Shown: one piece after another, positions 1-5,511 of the stretch
Layout of the letters: each line of letters opens with the position of its first letter
How positions within the stretch are numbered: the first letter of the stretch is position 1
Assembly: GCA_937915285.1 (NCBI GenBank)
Contig: CALDNG010000262.1
Location: 1-6,306, forward strand
Direction: 5' to 3'
Source: an uncultured Desulfomonile sp.
GTDB taxonomy: Bacteria; Desulfobacterota; Desulfomonilia; Desulfomonilales; Desulfomonilaceae
Length of the DNA: 6,306 bases
The notes under the pieces: generated by a model
What the model saw: only the letters and a program-made list of their open reading frames with translations
Database searches by the model: none
What the model was told of the DNA's origin: nothing
Translations under genes and position numbers: made by a program

Positions 1-664
1 ACACATCCATGACAAGGTTCATGTCGTGCTCTACCATCATGATAGTTATTTTCAGTTCGTCCCGGATATCCCGAATCCAGAACATCATGTCCCTTTTTTC
101 TTCCTGGTTCATGCCCGCAGTCGGCTCGTCAAGCAAAAGCAGTTTGGGCTCCATGGCCAGCGCCCGTCCAAGCTCCACGAGTTTCCTGATGCCGTATGGC
201 AGGGCAACCACCGGCGTGTCACGATAGGCCTCAATCTCGAGAAATTCTATGATGCGCTCTACCCTCTCACGATGAGCTATCTCCTCGCGGGCAGCCGGGA
301 AATGCTTCGAAAAAAACAAAGCCCCTGAAAACACTCCAGTTTTCATGTGAATATGGCGGCCGAGCAACAAATTGTCCATGGTGGACAAATGACTGAAAAG
401 CTCAATGTTCTGAAAGGTCCTGGCTATACCGAGCGCCGCAGCCCGTGATGACTTCTGACCGGTGATATCCTGGTCACGGAAGGTCACCCTTCCCTGTGTG
501 GGCCTGTAAATCCCGCTGATGCAGTTGAATATGGTGGTCTTGCCCGCTCCATTGGGCCCGATGATAGAGAATATACGGCCTTCCTCAACATCGAAGCTCA
601 CACCGTGAAGGGCCACAAGACCACCGAATGATATCCACAGATCTTTTATTGAAAGAAGAGGCAT
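1..664 (-). CDS. livG: LivG-type branched-chain amino acid ABC transporter ATPase (3' end beyond window)
   Basis: Cytoplasmic ATP-hydrolysing subunit of a HAAT/LIV-family importer. 221 residues are visible of the usual ~250-260, and the reading frame is open to the left edge. Motifs seen: Walker A GPNGAGKTT at residues 36-44, Q-loop ARTFQN at 81-86, signature region LPYGIRKLVELGRALA at about 155-170, Walker B LLLLDEP at 175-181 and H-loop histidine 213 in VEHDM. The insert after the Q-loop (about residues 104-130) is typical of LivG rather than the shorter LivF. The signature has IRKLVELG where the common LivG form is QQRRLEIA; related ATPases carry this variant, so it need not be inactive. 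The ATG at 664 lies 18 nt after the binding-protein gene, in the same operon. Its only Shine-Dalgarno-like sequence is unusually far upstream. The specificity of the complex is not readable from this subunit. Confidence 0.95.
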   Translation of the reverse strand, partial: MPLLSIKDLWISFGGLVALHGVSFDVEEGRIFSIIGPNGAGKTTIFNCISGIYRPTQGRVTFRDQDITGQKSSRAAALGIARTFQNIELFSHLSTMDNLLLGRHIHMKTGVFSGALFFSKHFPAAREEIAHRERVERIIEFLEIEAYRDTPVVALPYGIRKLVELGRALAMEPKLLLLDEPTAGMNQEEKRDMMFWIRDIRDELKITIMMVEHDMNLVMDV

Positions 665-679
665 TAGTATGAACTTGAG

Positions 680-684
680 TCCTT
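680..684 (-). promoter_or_regulatory. Distant ribosome-binding site of livG
   Basis: AAGGA on the minus strand overlaps the TAA stop of the upstream binding-protein gene (683-685) and is 15 nt from the livG ATG at 664. That is longer than the usual 5-9 nt. There is no in-frame ATG, GTG or TTG closer to it. LivG translation may rely on coupling to the upstream gene (inference). Confidence 0.4.
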
Positions 685-1867
685 ATTTTCCCTTGTAGGT
701 AAGCCAGTCCGAGATTTTGACAGCATTGCCGTCAGGACCGCATTTTGCCAGATACACGGACTTCATTCCCTGACGGTCCTCTGGAGTGAACGTGCAGTCA
801 TGTCCGAGCCAGTCGTTCCAGTTGCGGATAGTCTCCATGGCCTTGACAAAAGTCTCAGGGTTCAGATCCCTTCCTGCCCTTTTGAGGCCCTCGACCATCG
901 GCTCGACAAAAACAAACCCGGCCAGAAAGAAAATCCCTGTGTATTGCTCACTAGGGGCGAACTTCTTCTGGGCTTCCATATACTTTTTGGCCAATGGACT
1001 CTCTGTGCTGAGGAAGTTGGCGTAGACGACCCCGTTCCAGAGTCCTTTTGTGAGCTTGAACATTAGCGGGGCGTCTGACAGGGTAGAACTGGCGACCCAC
1101 TGCGGCTCATAGCCAATGGCCTTTGCCTGCCCGAGTATCATCGCTGCGTGTTTGGGAAGTATCCACAGTATGACTGCGTCAGCGCCGCTCTCCTTGAGTT
1201 TCAACGCATGCGACTTGAGATCCGAATCAGTAACCTCCACAGGAATCTCGGCAACCAGCTTCATGCCAGCCTTGTCGACATACTCCTTGACTCCCTCCAT
1301 GCCTTCCTTGCCGTAATCGTCATTCTGGTAGAAAATGGCTATTTTCTTTTTATCCAGCTTTTCAACAGTGTATTGGGTTAGGAGAAAGGCCTCATTGGAA
1401 TATCTGGGGTAAACGGCAAACAGATATTTCTGGAGGGGCTGGGTCCAGTGTTTGGAGCCTGTGGACGGACCAACCCATGGGACCTTGTTTTCCATCAAAT
1501 AATCACGGGCCGCCATTCCGGTGGATGTGCCAACCCCGGAAGCCACCCCGAAAACCCCGATGCTCTCGACGAATTCCTTGGCAATTGCCTTGGTCTTGGC
1601 GGGCTGATAGCCATCATCCCGCAGGAAGTACTTTATTTTTCGACCGTGTATTCCACCTTCTTCGTTAACCAGGTCGAAATAGACTCCGGTGCCCCGGGCC
1701 ACCGCTCCCCATAACGCAGCCGGACCCGTCTGAGGTCCCCACTGACCAATCAGTATCTCGGTGTCAGTCACTCCCCTGACCGGGTCAGCGCCCAATACCG
1801 TCGCAGGACACACGGTTACAAGACAGGCCAAAAGAGCAAGATAAAACACTGAAGACAGCCTTCTCAT
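683..1867 (-). CDS. LIV-type ABC transporter periplasmic solute-binding protein
   Basis: Periplasmic ligand receptor of the importer, family Peripla_BP_6 (type 1 periplasmic binding fold), 394 residues. Residues 1 to about 26 form a Sec signal peptide: an RR n-region, a hydrophobic core, and probable cleavage near VLGA/DP. The mature N-terminus has the family pattern GVTDTEILIGQWGPQTGPAA, followed by YFDLVNEEGGIHGRKIKYFLRDD and, further on, KKIAIFYQNDDYGKEG at the start of the second lobe. Cys358 and Cys376 near the C-terminus could form a periplasmic disulfide (inference). The start is set by GGGAGG at 1875-1880, 7 nt upstream, the strongest ribosome-binding site in the operon, as expected for a receptor needed in excess over the membrane subunits. 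Homologues are commonly labelled amino-acid binding, but the ligand here is unknown. The signal also loosely matches a lipobox (LLAC at 12-15), though the hydrophobic core continues past that Cys. Confidence 0.93.
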   Translation of the reverse strand: MRRLSSVFYLALLACLVTVCPATVLGADPVRGVTDTEILIGQWGPQTGPAALWGAVARGTGVYFDLVNEEGGIHGRKIKYFLRDDGYQPAKTKAIAKEFVESIGVFGVASGVGTSTGMAARDYLMENKVPWVGPSTGSKHWTQPLQKYLFAVYPRYSNEAFLLTQYTVEKLDKKKIAIFYQNDDYGKEGMEGVKEYVDKAGMKLVAEIPVEVTDSDLKSHALKLKESGADAVILWILPKHAAMILGQAKAIGYEPQWVASSTLSDAPLMFKLTKGLWNGVVYANFLSTESPLAKKYMEAQKKFAPSEQYTGIFFLAGFVFVEPMVEGLKRAGRDLNPETFVKAMETIRNWNDWLGHDCTFTPEDRQGMKSVYLAKCGPDGNAVKISDWLTYKGK

Positions 1868-1894
1868 TCGATAACCTCCCGAAAAAGAGTTAGG

Positions 1895-1908
1895 GCCGGT
1901 TCCCCGGC
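1895..1908 (-). promoter_or_regulatory. Stem-loop with GNRA-type tetraloop before the binding-protein gene
   Basis: On the minus-strand transcript GCCGG-GGAA-CCGGC forms a 5-bp all-GC stem closed by a GGAA (GNRA) loop. It ends 14 nt before the GGGAGG ribosome-binding site at 1875-1880. A five-T run at 1882-1886 follows the stem by 8 nt, too far for a standard intrinsic terminator. It may act as an mRNA 5'-end stabiliser or processing boundary for the highly expressed binding-protein message (inference). Confidence 0.4.
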
Positions 1909-1952
1909 GGATTTGCGTTGACAGGTAATTTCAGGTTTCCCGGCTATCAGGG

Positions 1953-1971
1953 GGCGGCTTCCATTACCGCC
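1953..1971 (-). promoter_or_regulatory. Second GC-rich stem-loop in the 140-nt intra-operon gap
   Basis: GGCGG at 1953-1957 pairs with CCGCC at 1967-1971 across a 9-nt loop. No T-run follows on either strand, so it is not an intrinsic terminator. With the hairpin at 1895-1908 it makes the gap between the small exported protein (stop at 2008) and the binding protein (start at 1867) the only structured junction of the operon. Function unknown. Confidence 0.25.
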
Positions 1972-2007
1972 ATGCCATGCGTCCATAAATCAATGATTAT
2001 AGGGCTT

Positions 2008-2460
2008 TCAGCCTTTAAGCCACTTGCCGTTCTCTTTGAGAAAGATGAAAATGTTATTGTGTTCAGACTCTTTTCCGTCCTTTGATTTAAGCCTGACCCT
2101 AACCTTGACGGCTGCGAGTTTTTCTACCCCGGGCAGAACAGTAGTATCGTTGTTTTCCATTACCTCGGATACTTCCACTACATCGTAATCCTTAACCGCC
2201 AAATCTGCCTTGGACTGAATTGCGACATAGTCGTCGTAGCTGTATTGCCTCTTAAAAACCGATGAAGGGGCCAGGGCATTCCATATTGCCTTCGTATCGC
2301 CTGACATTTCCGCCTCGAAATATGCCCGGGCTTCACTTATTATTGCAGCCTTTTCAGCCTCAGCTTCATCAGCCGATCCCAAACCGGGGAAAAAGACAGT
2401 CAGGATTGCGATGATACAGGCAAATTTGAATGCGAGGCCAAAATATGCTCTCAACAACAT
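2008..2460 (-). CDS. Small exported protein, possibly NTF2-like, inside the transporter operon
   Basis: 150 residues from the ATG at 2460. I do not recognise a specific family. Residues 1-30 look like a Sec signal peptide: Arg4 and Lys12, then a hydrophobic core from about 13 to 24, with GSA/DE as the likely cleavage site. The mature part is about 120 residues, mixed charge. It starts with an acidic, Ala-rich helix (EAEAEKAAIISEARAYFEAE), then GDTKAIWNALAP, then several predicted beta strands (AAVKVRVRLKSKDG, NNIFIFLKENGKWLKG). The order of amphipathic helices, a W..L segment and a curved sheet ending in a Gly-Lys-Trp strand resembles secreted NTF2-like/SnoaL-like proteins; this is fold-level inference. 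The frame could also open at TTG 2502 inside livH, but that puts 14 charged residues ahead of the signal peptide. ATG 2460 gives a 13-nt gap after livH with GAAGG and CAGG upstream. Likely cotranscribed with the transporter. Confidence 0.8.
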   Translation of the reverse strand: MLLRAYFGLAFKFACIIAILTVFFPGLGSADEAEAEKAAIISEARAYFEAEMSGDTKAIWNALAPSSVFKRQYSYDDYVAIQSKADLAVKDYDVVEVSEVMENNDTTVLPGVEKLAAVKVRVRLKSKDGKESEHNNIFIFLKENGKWLKG

Positions 2461-2475
2461 CTCGCGCCTGCCTTC
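2461..2475 (-). promoter_or_regulatory. Ribosome-binding region that supports the ATG start at 2460
   Basis: The minus strand reads GAAGGCAGGCGCGAG directly before the ATG at 2460. GAAGG is 10 nt and CAGG 6 nt from the start. The region overlaps the last codon and stop of livH (TGA at 2474-2476), suggesting translational coupling. It favours 2460 over the TTG at 2502. Confidence 0.5.
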
Positions 2476-3352
2476 ATACTTTCTTTTCGTAATGCCTGAC
2501 AAACAGCCCTGATGGCCTTACGCAAAGGATCATCACTATCACTGCGAAGGCGACCACCGACTTGAATTCCAGGGACACATACCCGCCAAAGAAGTTTTCG
2601 ATCAGCCCCAGGATGTATGCGCCGATGGCAGCCCCAGGAAGGCTTGTCATGCCTCCCAGCACAGCCCCTGCAAATCCTTTGAGCATGGGATCGAGCATCA
2701 TGTTGGGATCAAGGGTGGCTATCGGCGCGATCAACATGCCGGCCCCCGCTCCAGTGGATGAACTCAACCCCCAGGTGAATGTCATTATCCTTCTTGTCGG
2801 AATGCCCATAGCCTTTGCGGCAAACGGGTTCTGCTGGACGGCCTTCATGGCTGTGCCCATCTTGGTGAAACGGAAAAAGGCGAAAAGCATTAGCGTTATG
2901 GCAAGGCTCGCCACGATCGTCCATAAATTGACTTCCGTAATCCTTATGGCGCCGAATGTGAACCCGCTGTATTCAGAGAAAGGTATGGGGAACGGATTCT
3001 GGTTTGCGCCCCATTTCCAGCCTGCCAGGCCATACAGTATCATCTCTGCGCCCAGCGTTATCACTATGGATCCAAGAATCCCCGGGTTGTCGGCAGGACG
3101 TAGGAAGGATATCTCCAGCACTAAGCCCAAAAGGAACGCGAACACAAGCGTCAGGGCCGCTGCGACCCAGAAACCGGCCCCATAACCATCCATGATGGTG
3201 AAGGCGATGAATGTCGATATCATCGCCATCTCGCCCTGCGCAAAGTTGGGCACTTCCGAGGTCTTGTAGATTATCACCATGGACAGGGCCACCAGCGCAT
3301 AGCACGCCCCTATGGATACGCCACCTACAAACAGGTCAAAGAATAGATTCAT
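2474..3352 (-). CDS. livH: LivH-type branched-chain amino acid ABC transporter permease
   Basis: Inner-membrane channel subunit of the LIV-family importer (BPD_transp_2), 292 residues, the usual length for LivH. The N-terminus has the family pattern: GGVSIGACYALVALSMVIIYK at 10-30, then NFAQGEMAM at 36-44. About eight hydrophobic segments follow. The cytoplasmic loop that contacts the ATPase is seen at about residues 166-185 (MGTAMKAVQQNPFAAKAMGIP), followed by a Gly/Ala-rich segment. GFAGAVLGGMTSLPGAAIGAYILGL near the C-terminus is typical of LivH, as is the ending in VRPSGLF. The ATG at 3352 has AAAGGTG 5 nt upstream (3358-3364) and begins 12 nt after the livM stop. It would pair with LivM as a heterodimer. 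The order livM then livH is the reverse of the common livH-livM arrangement. Confidence 0.95.
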   Translation of the reverse strand: MNLFFDLFVGGVSIGACYALVALSMVIIYKTSEVPNFAQGEMAMISTFIAFTIMDGYGAGFWVAAALTLVFAFLLGLVLEISFLRPADNPGILGSIVITLGAEMILYGLAGWKWGANQNPFPIPFSEYSGFTFGAIRITEVNLWTIVASLAITLMLFAFFRFTKMGTAMKAVQQNPFAAKAMGIPTRRIMTFTWGLSSSTGAGAGMLIAPIATLDPNMMLDPMLKGFAGAVLGGMTSLPGAAIGAYILGLIENFFGGYVSLEFKSVVAFAVIVMILCVRPSGLFVRHYEKKV

Positions 3353-3364
3353 CCAGGCACCTTT

Positions 3365-4414
3365 TTAGAAAGGCCACATCTTCCAGTATCGTTTGAATCG
3401 AAGGTAGATTCCGTTCACACCGTAAGGCTCGAAAATGACTATTGCGATCATGATTGACCCAATGATTATGCTCTGAATGTTGGGCAATCCCTCTGGAGTG
3501 AAATAGCTCCTGGACAAATCCAGAAGCAAGGGACCAATGATAGGAGCCTCCTGGATCACCTGAAGCTTTATCTGCAGGTATGTCAGCAGGGCTGCCCCGA
3601 GGATTGAACCCATGATTGACCCGAGCCCACCCACTATGATCATGGCAAGAAAGGTTATCGAAAGGATCAGGTTGAAGCTGCCCGCGCTCACATGCTCAAG
3701 CGCAAAGGCCATCAATGCCCCGGCGACTCCCGCATAGAATGCGCTAACAGCAAAAGAAAGTGTCTTGTATTTCAGAACATTTATTCCCATGGCCTCTGCC
3801 GCTATCTCACTGTCCCTGATAGCCCTGAAAGCCCTTCCAACACGGGTCTTCATCAGGTTCACTGCCGCAACGGTCATCATAAAGGCCACGGCTATTATCA
3901 CCGCGTACTGTTGGGAACTGGTATTGGCGACAAACGGACCGAGCGACATCTTGGGAGCCTCCAGCCCCATGTGTCCGCCGGTGAATTCAGAGTGGCTTAT
4001 GATCTGGGTAACAGCCATGCCAAAACCCAGTGTGGCAATAGCAAGGTAAGGGCCCTCAAGTCGTAGAGACGGCAACCCAAGCAAGAAACCAAATCCCGCC
4101 GAAACAAAACCCGCAACAGGAAGAGCCACTACAAATGGAAGACCCAGCTTGAGCATTGAAAGCACACACGCATAGGCGCCAATAGCAAAAAACCCGGCGT
4201 GTCCTAGTGATATCTGACCGGTATAACCCACAAGGATGTTCAACCCTATTGCCACTATGGAATTGATAGCAATCAGGTTGATCAGATAAAGGTTGTAATC
4301 ACCGATTATGAAAGGGGTGGCAATAAAAAGGCAAACCAGCAGGATCAGACCAAAAAGCGAAGTCCAGGTCCTACAGAGTTCTATATCTTCGTAGTAGCCT
4401 CTCTTCATGTCCAT
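3365..4414 (-). CDS. livM: LivM-type branched-chain amino acid ABC transporter permease
   Basis: Second inner-membrane channel subunit of the LIV-family importer, 349 residues from ATG 4414. Family marks: NILVGYTGQISLGHAGFFAIGAYA at 59-82, GPYLAIATLGF at 121-131, TGGHMGL at 145-151 (usually TGGSxGL), and the ATPase-contact loop GRAFRAIRDSEIAAEAMGI at 193-211. IVGGLGSIMGSILGA follows further on. A charged N-terminal tail of about 18 residues (KRGYYEDIELCR) precedes the first membrane segment. The C-terminus is basic (LRFKRYWKMWPF). A TTG at 4420 extends the frame by two codons but leaves almost no room for a ribosome-binding site, whereas ATG 4414 has GGTAGGG at 8 nt; ATG 4408 is also possible. 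This is the first gene of the transporter operon, 188 nt downstream of the SYLF gene on the same strand. Confidence 0.94.
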   Translation of the reverse strand: MDMKRGYYEDIELCRTWTSLFGLILLVCLFIATPFIIGDYNLYLINLIAINSIVAIGLNILVGYTGQISLGHAGFFAIGAYACVLSMLKLGLPFVVALPVAGFVSAGFGFLLGLPSLRLEGPYLAIATLGFGMAVTQIISHSEFTGGHMGLEAPKMSLGPFVANTSSQQYAVIIAVAFMMTVAAVNLMKTRVGRAFRAIRDSEIAAEAMGINVLKYKTLSFAVSAFYAGVAGALMAFALEHVSAGSFNLILSITFLAMIIVGGLGSIMGSILGAALLTYLQIKLQVIQEAPIIGPLLLDLSRSYFTPEGLPNIQSIIIGSIMIAIVIFEPYGVNGIYLRFKRYWKMWPF

Positions 4415-4422
4415 AGGCAATA

Positions 4423-4429
4423 CCCTACC
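4423..4429 (-). promoter_or_regulatory. Ribosome-binding site that decides the livM start
   Basis: GGTAGGG on the minus strand lies 8 nt from ATG 4414 and only 2 nt from the upstream TTG at 4420. This favours ATG 4414 as the livM start. Confidence 0.5.
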
Positions 4430-4521
4430 AAAAAGGCCAATAGTGACATCCGAGGTCTAAGAAACCGAACTGATATTTTTTTAAAAGGAATTCATTCAGA
4501 TGAACAAGCGCGATAATCCCA

Positions 4522-4551
4522 TTCGTAACACAGGCCTCTGAACACTGTCAA
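4522..4551 (-). promoter_or_regulatory. Candidate sigma70 promoter of the livM operon
   Basis: A perfect -35 box TTGACA (minus strand, 4551-4546) is followed after 18 nt by TACGAA (4527-4522), preceded by TGT as in an extended -10. The -10 matches the consensus at 3 of 6 positions, so strength is uncertain. Transcription would start roughly 100 nt upstream of livM. The 188-bp gap 4415-4602 holds no gene and no clear terminator for the SYLF gene. An AT-rich stretch at 4470-4490 is a weaker alternative. Confidence 0.4.
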
Positions 4552-4602
4552 CATTTACCGTGGAGTAAGCTGTATTTTGACTCATGGCCCAGCAGCGAAA
4601 GG

Positions 4603-5301
4603 TCATCTGGTGGTTGAGATTTTGTTCAGCGCTTCCACCAGTTTGGCCCCAGCAGGTGATAGATCGCCTACACCCTTGAAGAATAGGTCGATTATTGAAA
4701 CATCCGAACCGTAGTATTTCTCGTTGGCGTCCCAATCCAGCTCTATGATGCCTCCGCTAATGGCCACTCCCATGAAGAGCCCCTTGGCGCGTGAGTATGA
4801 GAGAATATTGGCTGTCAGCGCCAGGTCAGTGGCGGCCGAGGCGTCACGTCCTATGGGGCCTGCCGCAACGGAAGCGTCGACCCCGACTGTAAATCTGTCC
4901 TTGAAAAGCCCCTTCAGACTCATTTCACTCATCACCAGCAGTATGAGGTCCGTTGTCTGAACCCCCATCTGCCAGCCTACACTCGCCCCATACATGCTGA
5001 AAAAGGCAGGCGGACCCCACTTCAGGGCGCCTGGGTCTTTTCTCAAGGCCACTCCCTTGCCATACTGACCGCCCAGCCCAAGCCCAACCTTGAGCACCGA
5101 AGGGAATATGATTATGGCGGTTGATCGGCGCAAAAGATCTTTTGGAATACTGGCGTCCGGAGCATCCATGATCTCCCTGATGCAGGCGGCGCTCTGCAAG
5201 AGCCTGTTCTCCAGTTCAGCAGTCTGACCGGCAAAACATATCATCGTATCAGTAATTGCAAGCGTCAGCAAAAGACTCAATAAGGTCGCCCTGATAAACA
5301 T
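4603..5301 (-). CDS. Secreted SYLF-domain (Ysc84/DUF500) lipid-binding protein
   Basis: 232 residues from ATG 5301. Residues 1 to about 24 are a signal peptide (MFIRATLLSLLLTLAIT..., cleavage near CFA/GQ). A helical segment follows (about 26-60), then the SYLF domain to the C-terminus. Family features seen: STAIIIFPSVLKVGLGLGGQYGKGVAL at 60-86, WGPPAFFSMYGASVGWQMGVQTTDLILLV at 95-123, and further on FTVGVDASVAAGPIGRDASAATD, YSRAKGLFMGVAISGGII, and DANEKYYG. SYLF domains of eukaryotic Ysc84/SH3YL1 bind phosphoinositide membranes; bacterial ones are exported and assigned to lipid or envelope roles, but their exact function is unknown. ATG 5364 would add 21 residues ahead of the signal peptide and lies upstream of the candidate -10 box, so it is rejected. 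Role relative to the transporter unclear; it may be an independent unit. Confidence 0.92.
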   Translation of the reverse strand: MFIRATLLSLLLTLAITDTMICFAGQTAELENRLLQSAACIREIMDAPDASIPKDLLRRSTAIIIFPSVLKVGLGLGGQYGKGVALRKDPGALKWGPPAFFSMYGASVGWQMGVQTTDLILLVMSEMSLKGLFKDRFTVGVDASVAAGPIGRDASAATDLALTANILSYSRAKGLFMGVAISGGIIELDWDANEKYYGSDVSIIDLFFKGVGDLSPAGAKLVEALNKISTTR

Positions 5302-5307
5302 CGGAAG

Positions 5308-5313
5308 TCCTTT
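5308..5313 (-). promoter_or_regulatory. Ribosome-binding site of the SYLF gene, deciding the start at 5301
   Basis: AAAGGA on the minus strand is 6 nt from ATG 5301, where the signal peptide begins. A weaker GAGGA lies 4 nt before ATG 5364, but that start gives a 21-residue polar extension and lies upstream of the predicted transcription start. Confidence 0.6.
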
Positions 5314-5340
5314 CGTTGATCCCGGACGCAGGGTTGTCCA

Positions 5341-5360
5341 TGTATAAACCCGATTATACA
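5341..5360. promoter_or_regulatory. Perfect 20-bp dyad, candidate operator over the SYLF -10 box
   Basis: TGTATAA at 5341-5347 and TTATACA at 5354-5360 are perfect inverted repeats, 7 bp each, spaced by ACCCGA. The right arm contains most of the TATAAT -10 box on the minus strand (5353-5358) and the left arm falls about where transcription would begin. This is the layout expected of a repressor operator for a dimeric regulator. No regulator gene lies in the window. An AT-rich dyad may in part reflect the -10 itself. Confidence 0.45.
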
Positions 5361-5383
5361 GCATAACGTCCTCTAAATGTCCA
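5353..5383 (-). promoter_or_regulatory. Candidate sigma70 promoter of the SYLF gene
   Basis: Minus strand: -35 box TGGACA (5383-5378, 5 of 6 consensus), 19-nt spacer, perfect -10 box TATAAT (5358-5353). The spacer is 2 nt longer than optimal. Transcription would start near 5346, giving a leader of about 45 nt before ATG 5301. Confidence 0.55.
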
Positions 5384-5402
5384 TCAGTCCAAGTCTTTAC
5401 GC

Positions 5403-5422
5403 AAACCGGAACAATCCGTTTT
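5403..5422. promoter_or_regulatory. Imperfect 20-bp dyad between the divergent promoters
   Basis: AAACCGGA at 5403-5410 faces TCCGTTTT at 5415-5422 across ACAA; 7 of the 8 arm positions pair (CGGA/TCCG and AAA/TTT with one mismatch). It lies 9 nt upstream of the plus-strand -35 box and about 20 nt upstream of the minus-strand -35 box, suited to an activator or shared regulator site (inference). Confidence 0.35.
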
Positions 5423-5431
5423 AGCTTGACT

Positions 5432-5461
5432 TTGAAATTGTGCGCAGTTATCCGTTATACT
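5432..5461 (+). promoter_or_regulatory. Candidate sigma70 promoter of the plus-strand binding-protein gene
   Basis: -35 box TTGAAA (5432-5437, 5 of 6), 18-nt spacer, -10 box TATACT (5456-5461, 5 of 6). An overlapping TTGACT at 5426-5431 is a better -35 sequence, but is 24 nt from this -10. Transcription would begin near 5468, leaving a leader of about 44 nt. The leader has a small ACTGT/ACAGT inverted repeat (5473-5477 and 5485-5489). Confidence 0.6.
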
Positions 5462-5511
5462 ACCTTTTTTTAACTGTTTCCCCCACAGTACATTCAAGAC
5501 AGGAGTCCGGC

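Noticed and set aside
9..328. Plus-strand open frames at the left edge
   Set aside because: They are antisense to livG, whose ATPase motifs are intact in the minus-strand frame through the edge.
1823..1834. Lipobox-like LLAC (residues 12-15) in the minus-strand binding protein
   Set aside because: The hydrophobic core continues for about ten residues past this Cys to a good signal peptidase I site, so a lipoprotein is less likely.
1996..2001. TATAAT on the minus strand as a promoter for the binding-protein gene
   Set aside because: No -35-like hexamer is present at 16-18 nt upstream; an internal promoter cannot be supported from this alone.
2461..2502. TTG start at 2502 for the small exported protein, overlapping livH by 29 nt
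   Set aside because: It would place 14 mainly polar and charged residues before the signal peptide. ATG 2460 has suitable upstream purine-rich sequence.
2562..3185. A 207-codon open frame on the plus strand
   Set aside because: It lies entirely antisense to livH, whose motifs and length are clear. The translation is rich in Pro, Ala and Met with no domain, as expected of a mirror frame.
3692..4066. Open frames of 124 and 94 codons on the plus strand
   Set aside because: Antisense to livM, with no recognisable domain and no ribosome-binding site of note.
4408..4440. Sigma54-like TGGC...TTGC before livM
   Set aside because: The GG and GC elements are about 18 nt apart rather than the required 10.
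4491..4504. TTCAT-CTGA-ATGAA hairpin followed by a T-rich stretch as a terminator of the SYLF gene
   Set aside because: The 5-bp stem is AT-rich and the T-tract is interrupted, too weak for an intrinsic terminator.
4496..4735. A 79-codon minus-strand frame straddling the end of the SYLF gene
   Set aside because: It overlaps the SYLF C-terminus in another frame, has no family features and ends in the promoter region of livM.
5302..5364. ATG 5364 as start of the SYLF gene
   Set aside because: It puts 21 residues before the signal peptide, and the best -10 box lies downstream of it.
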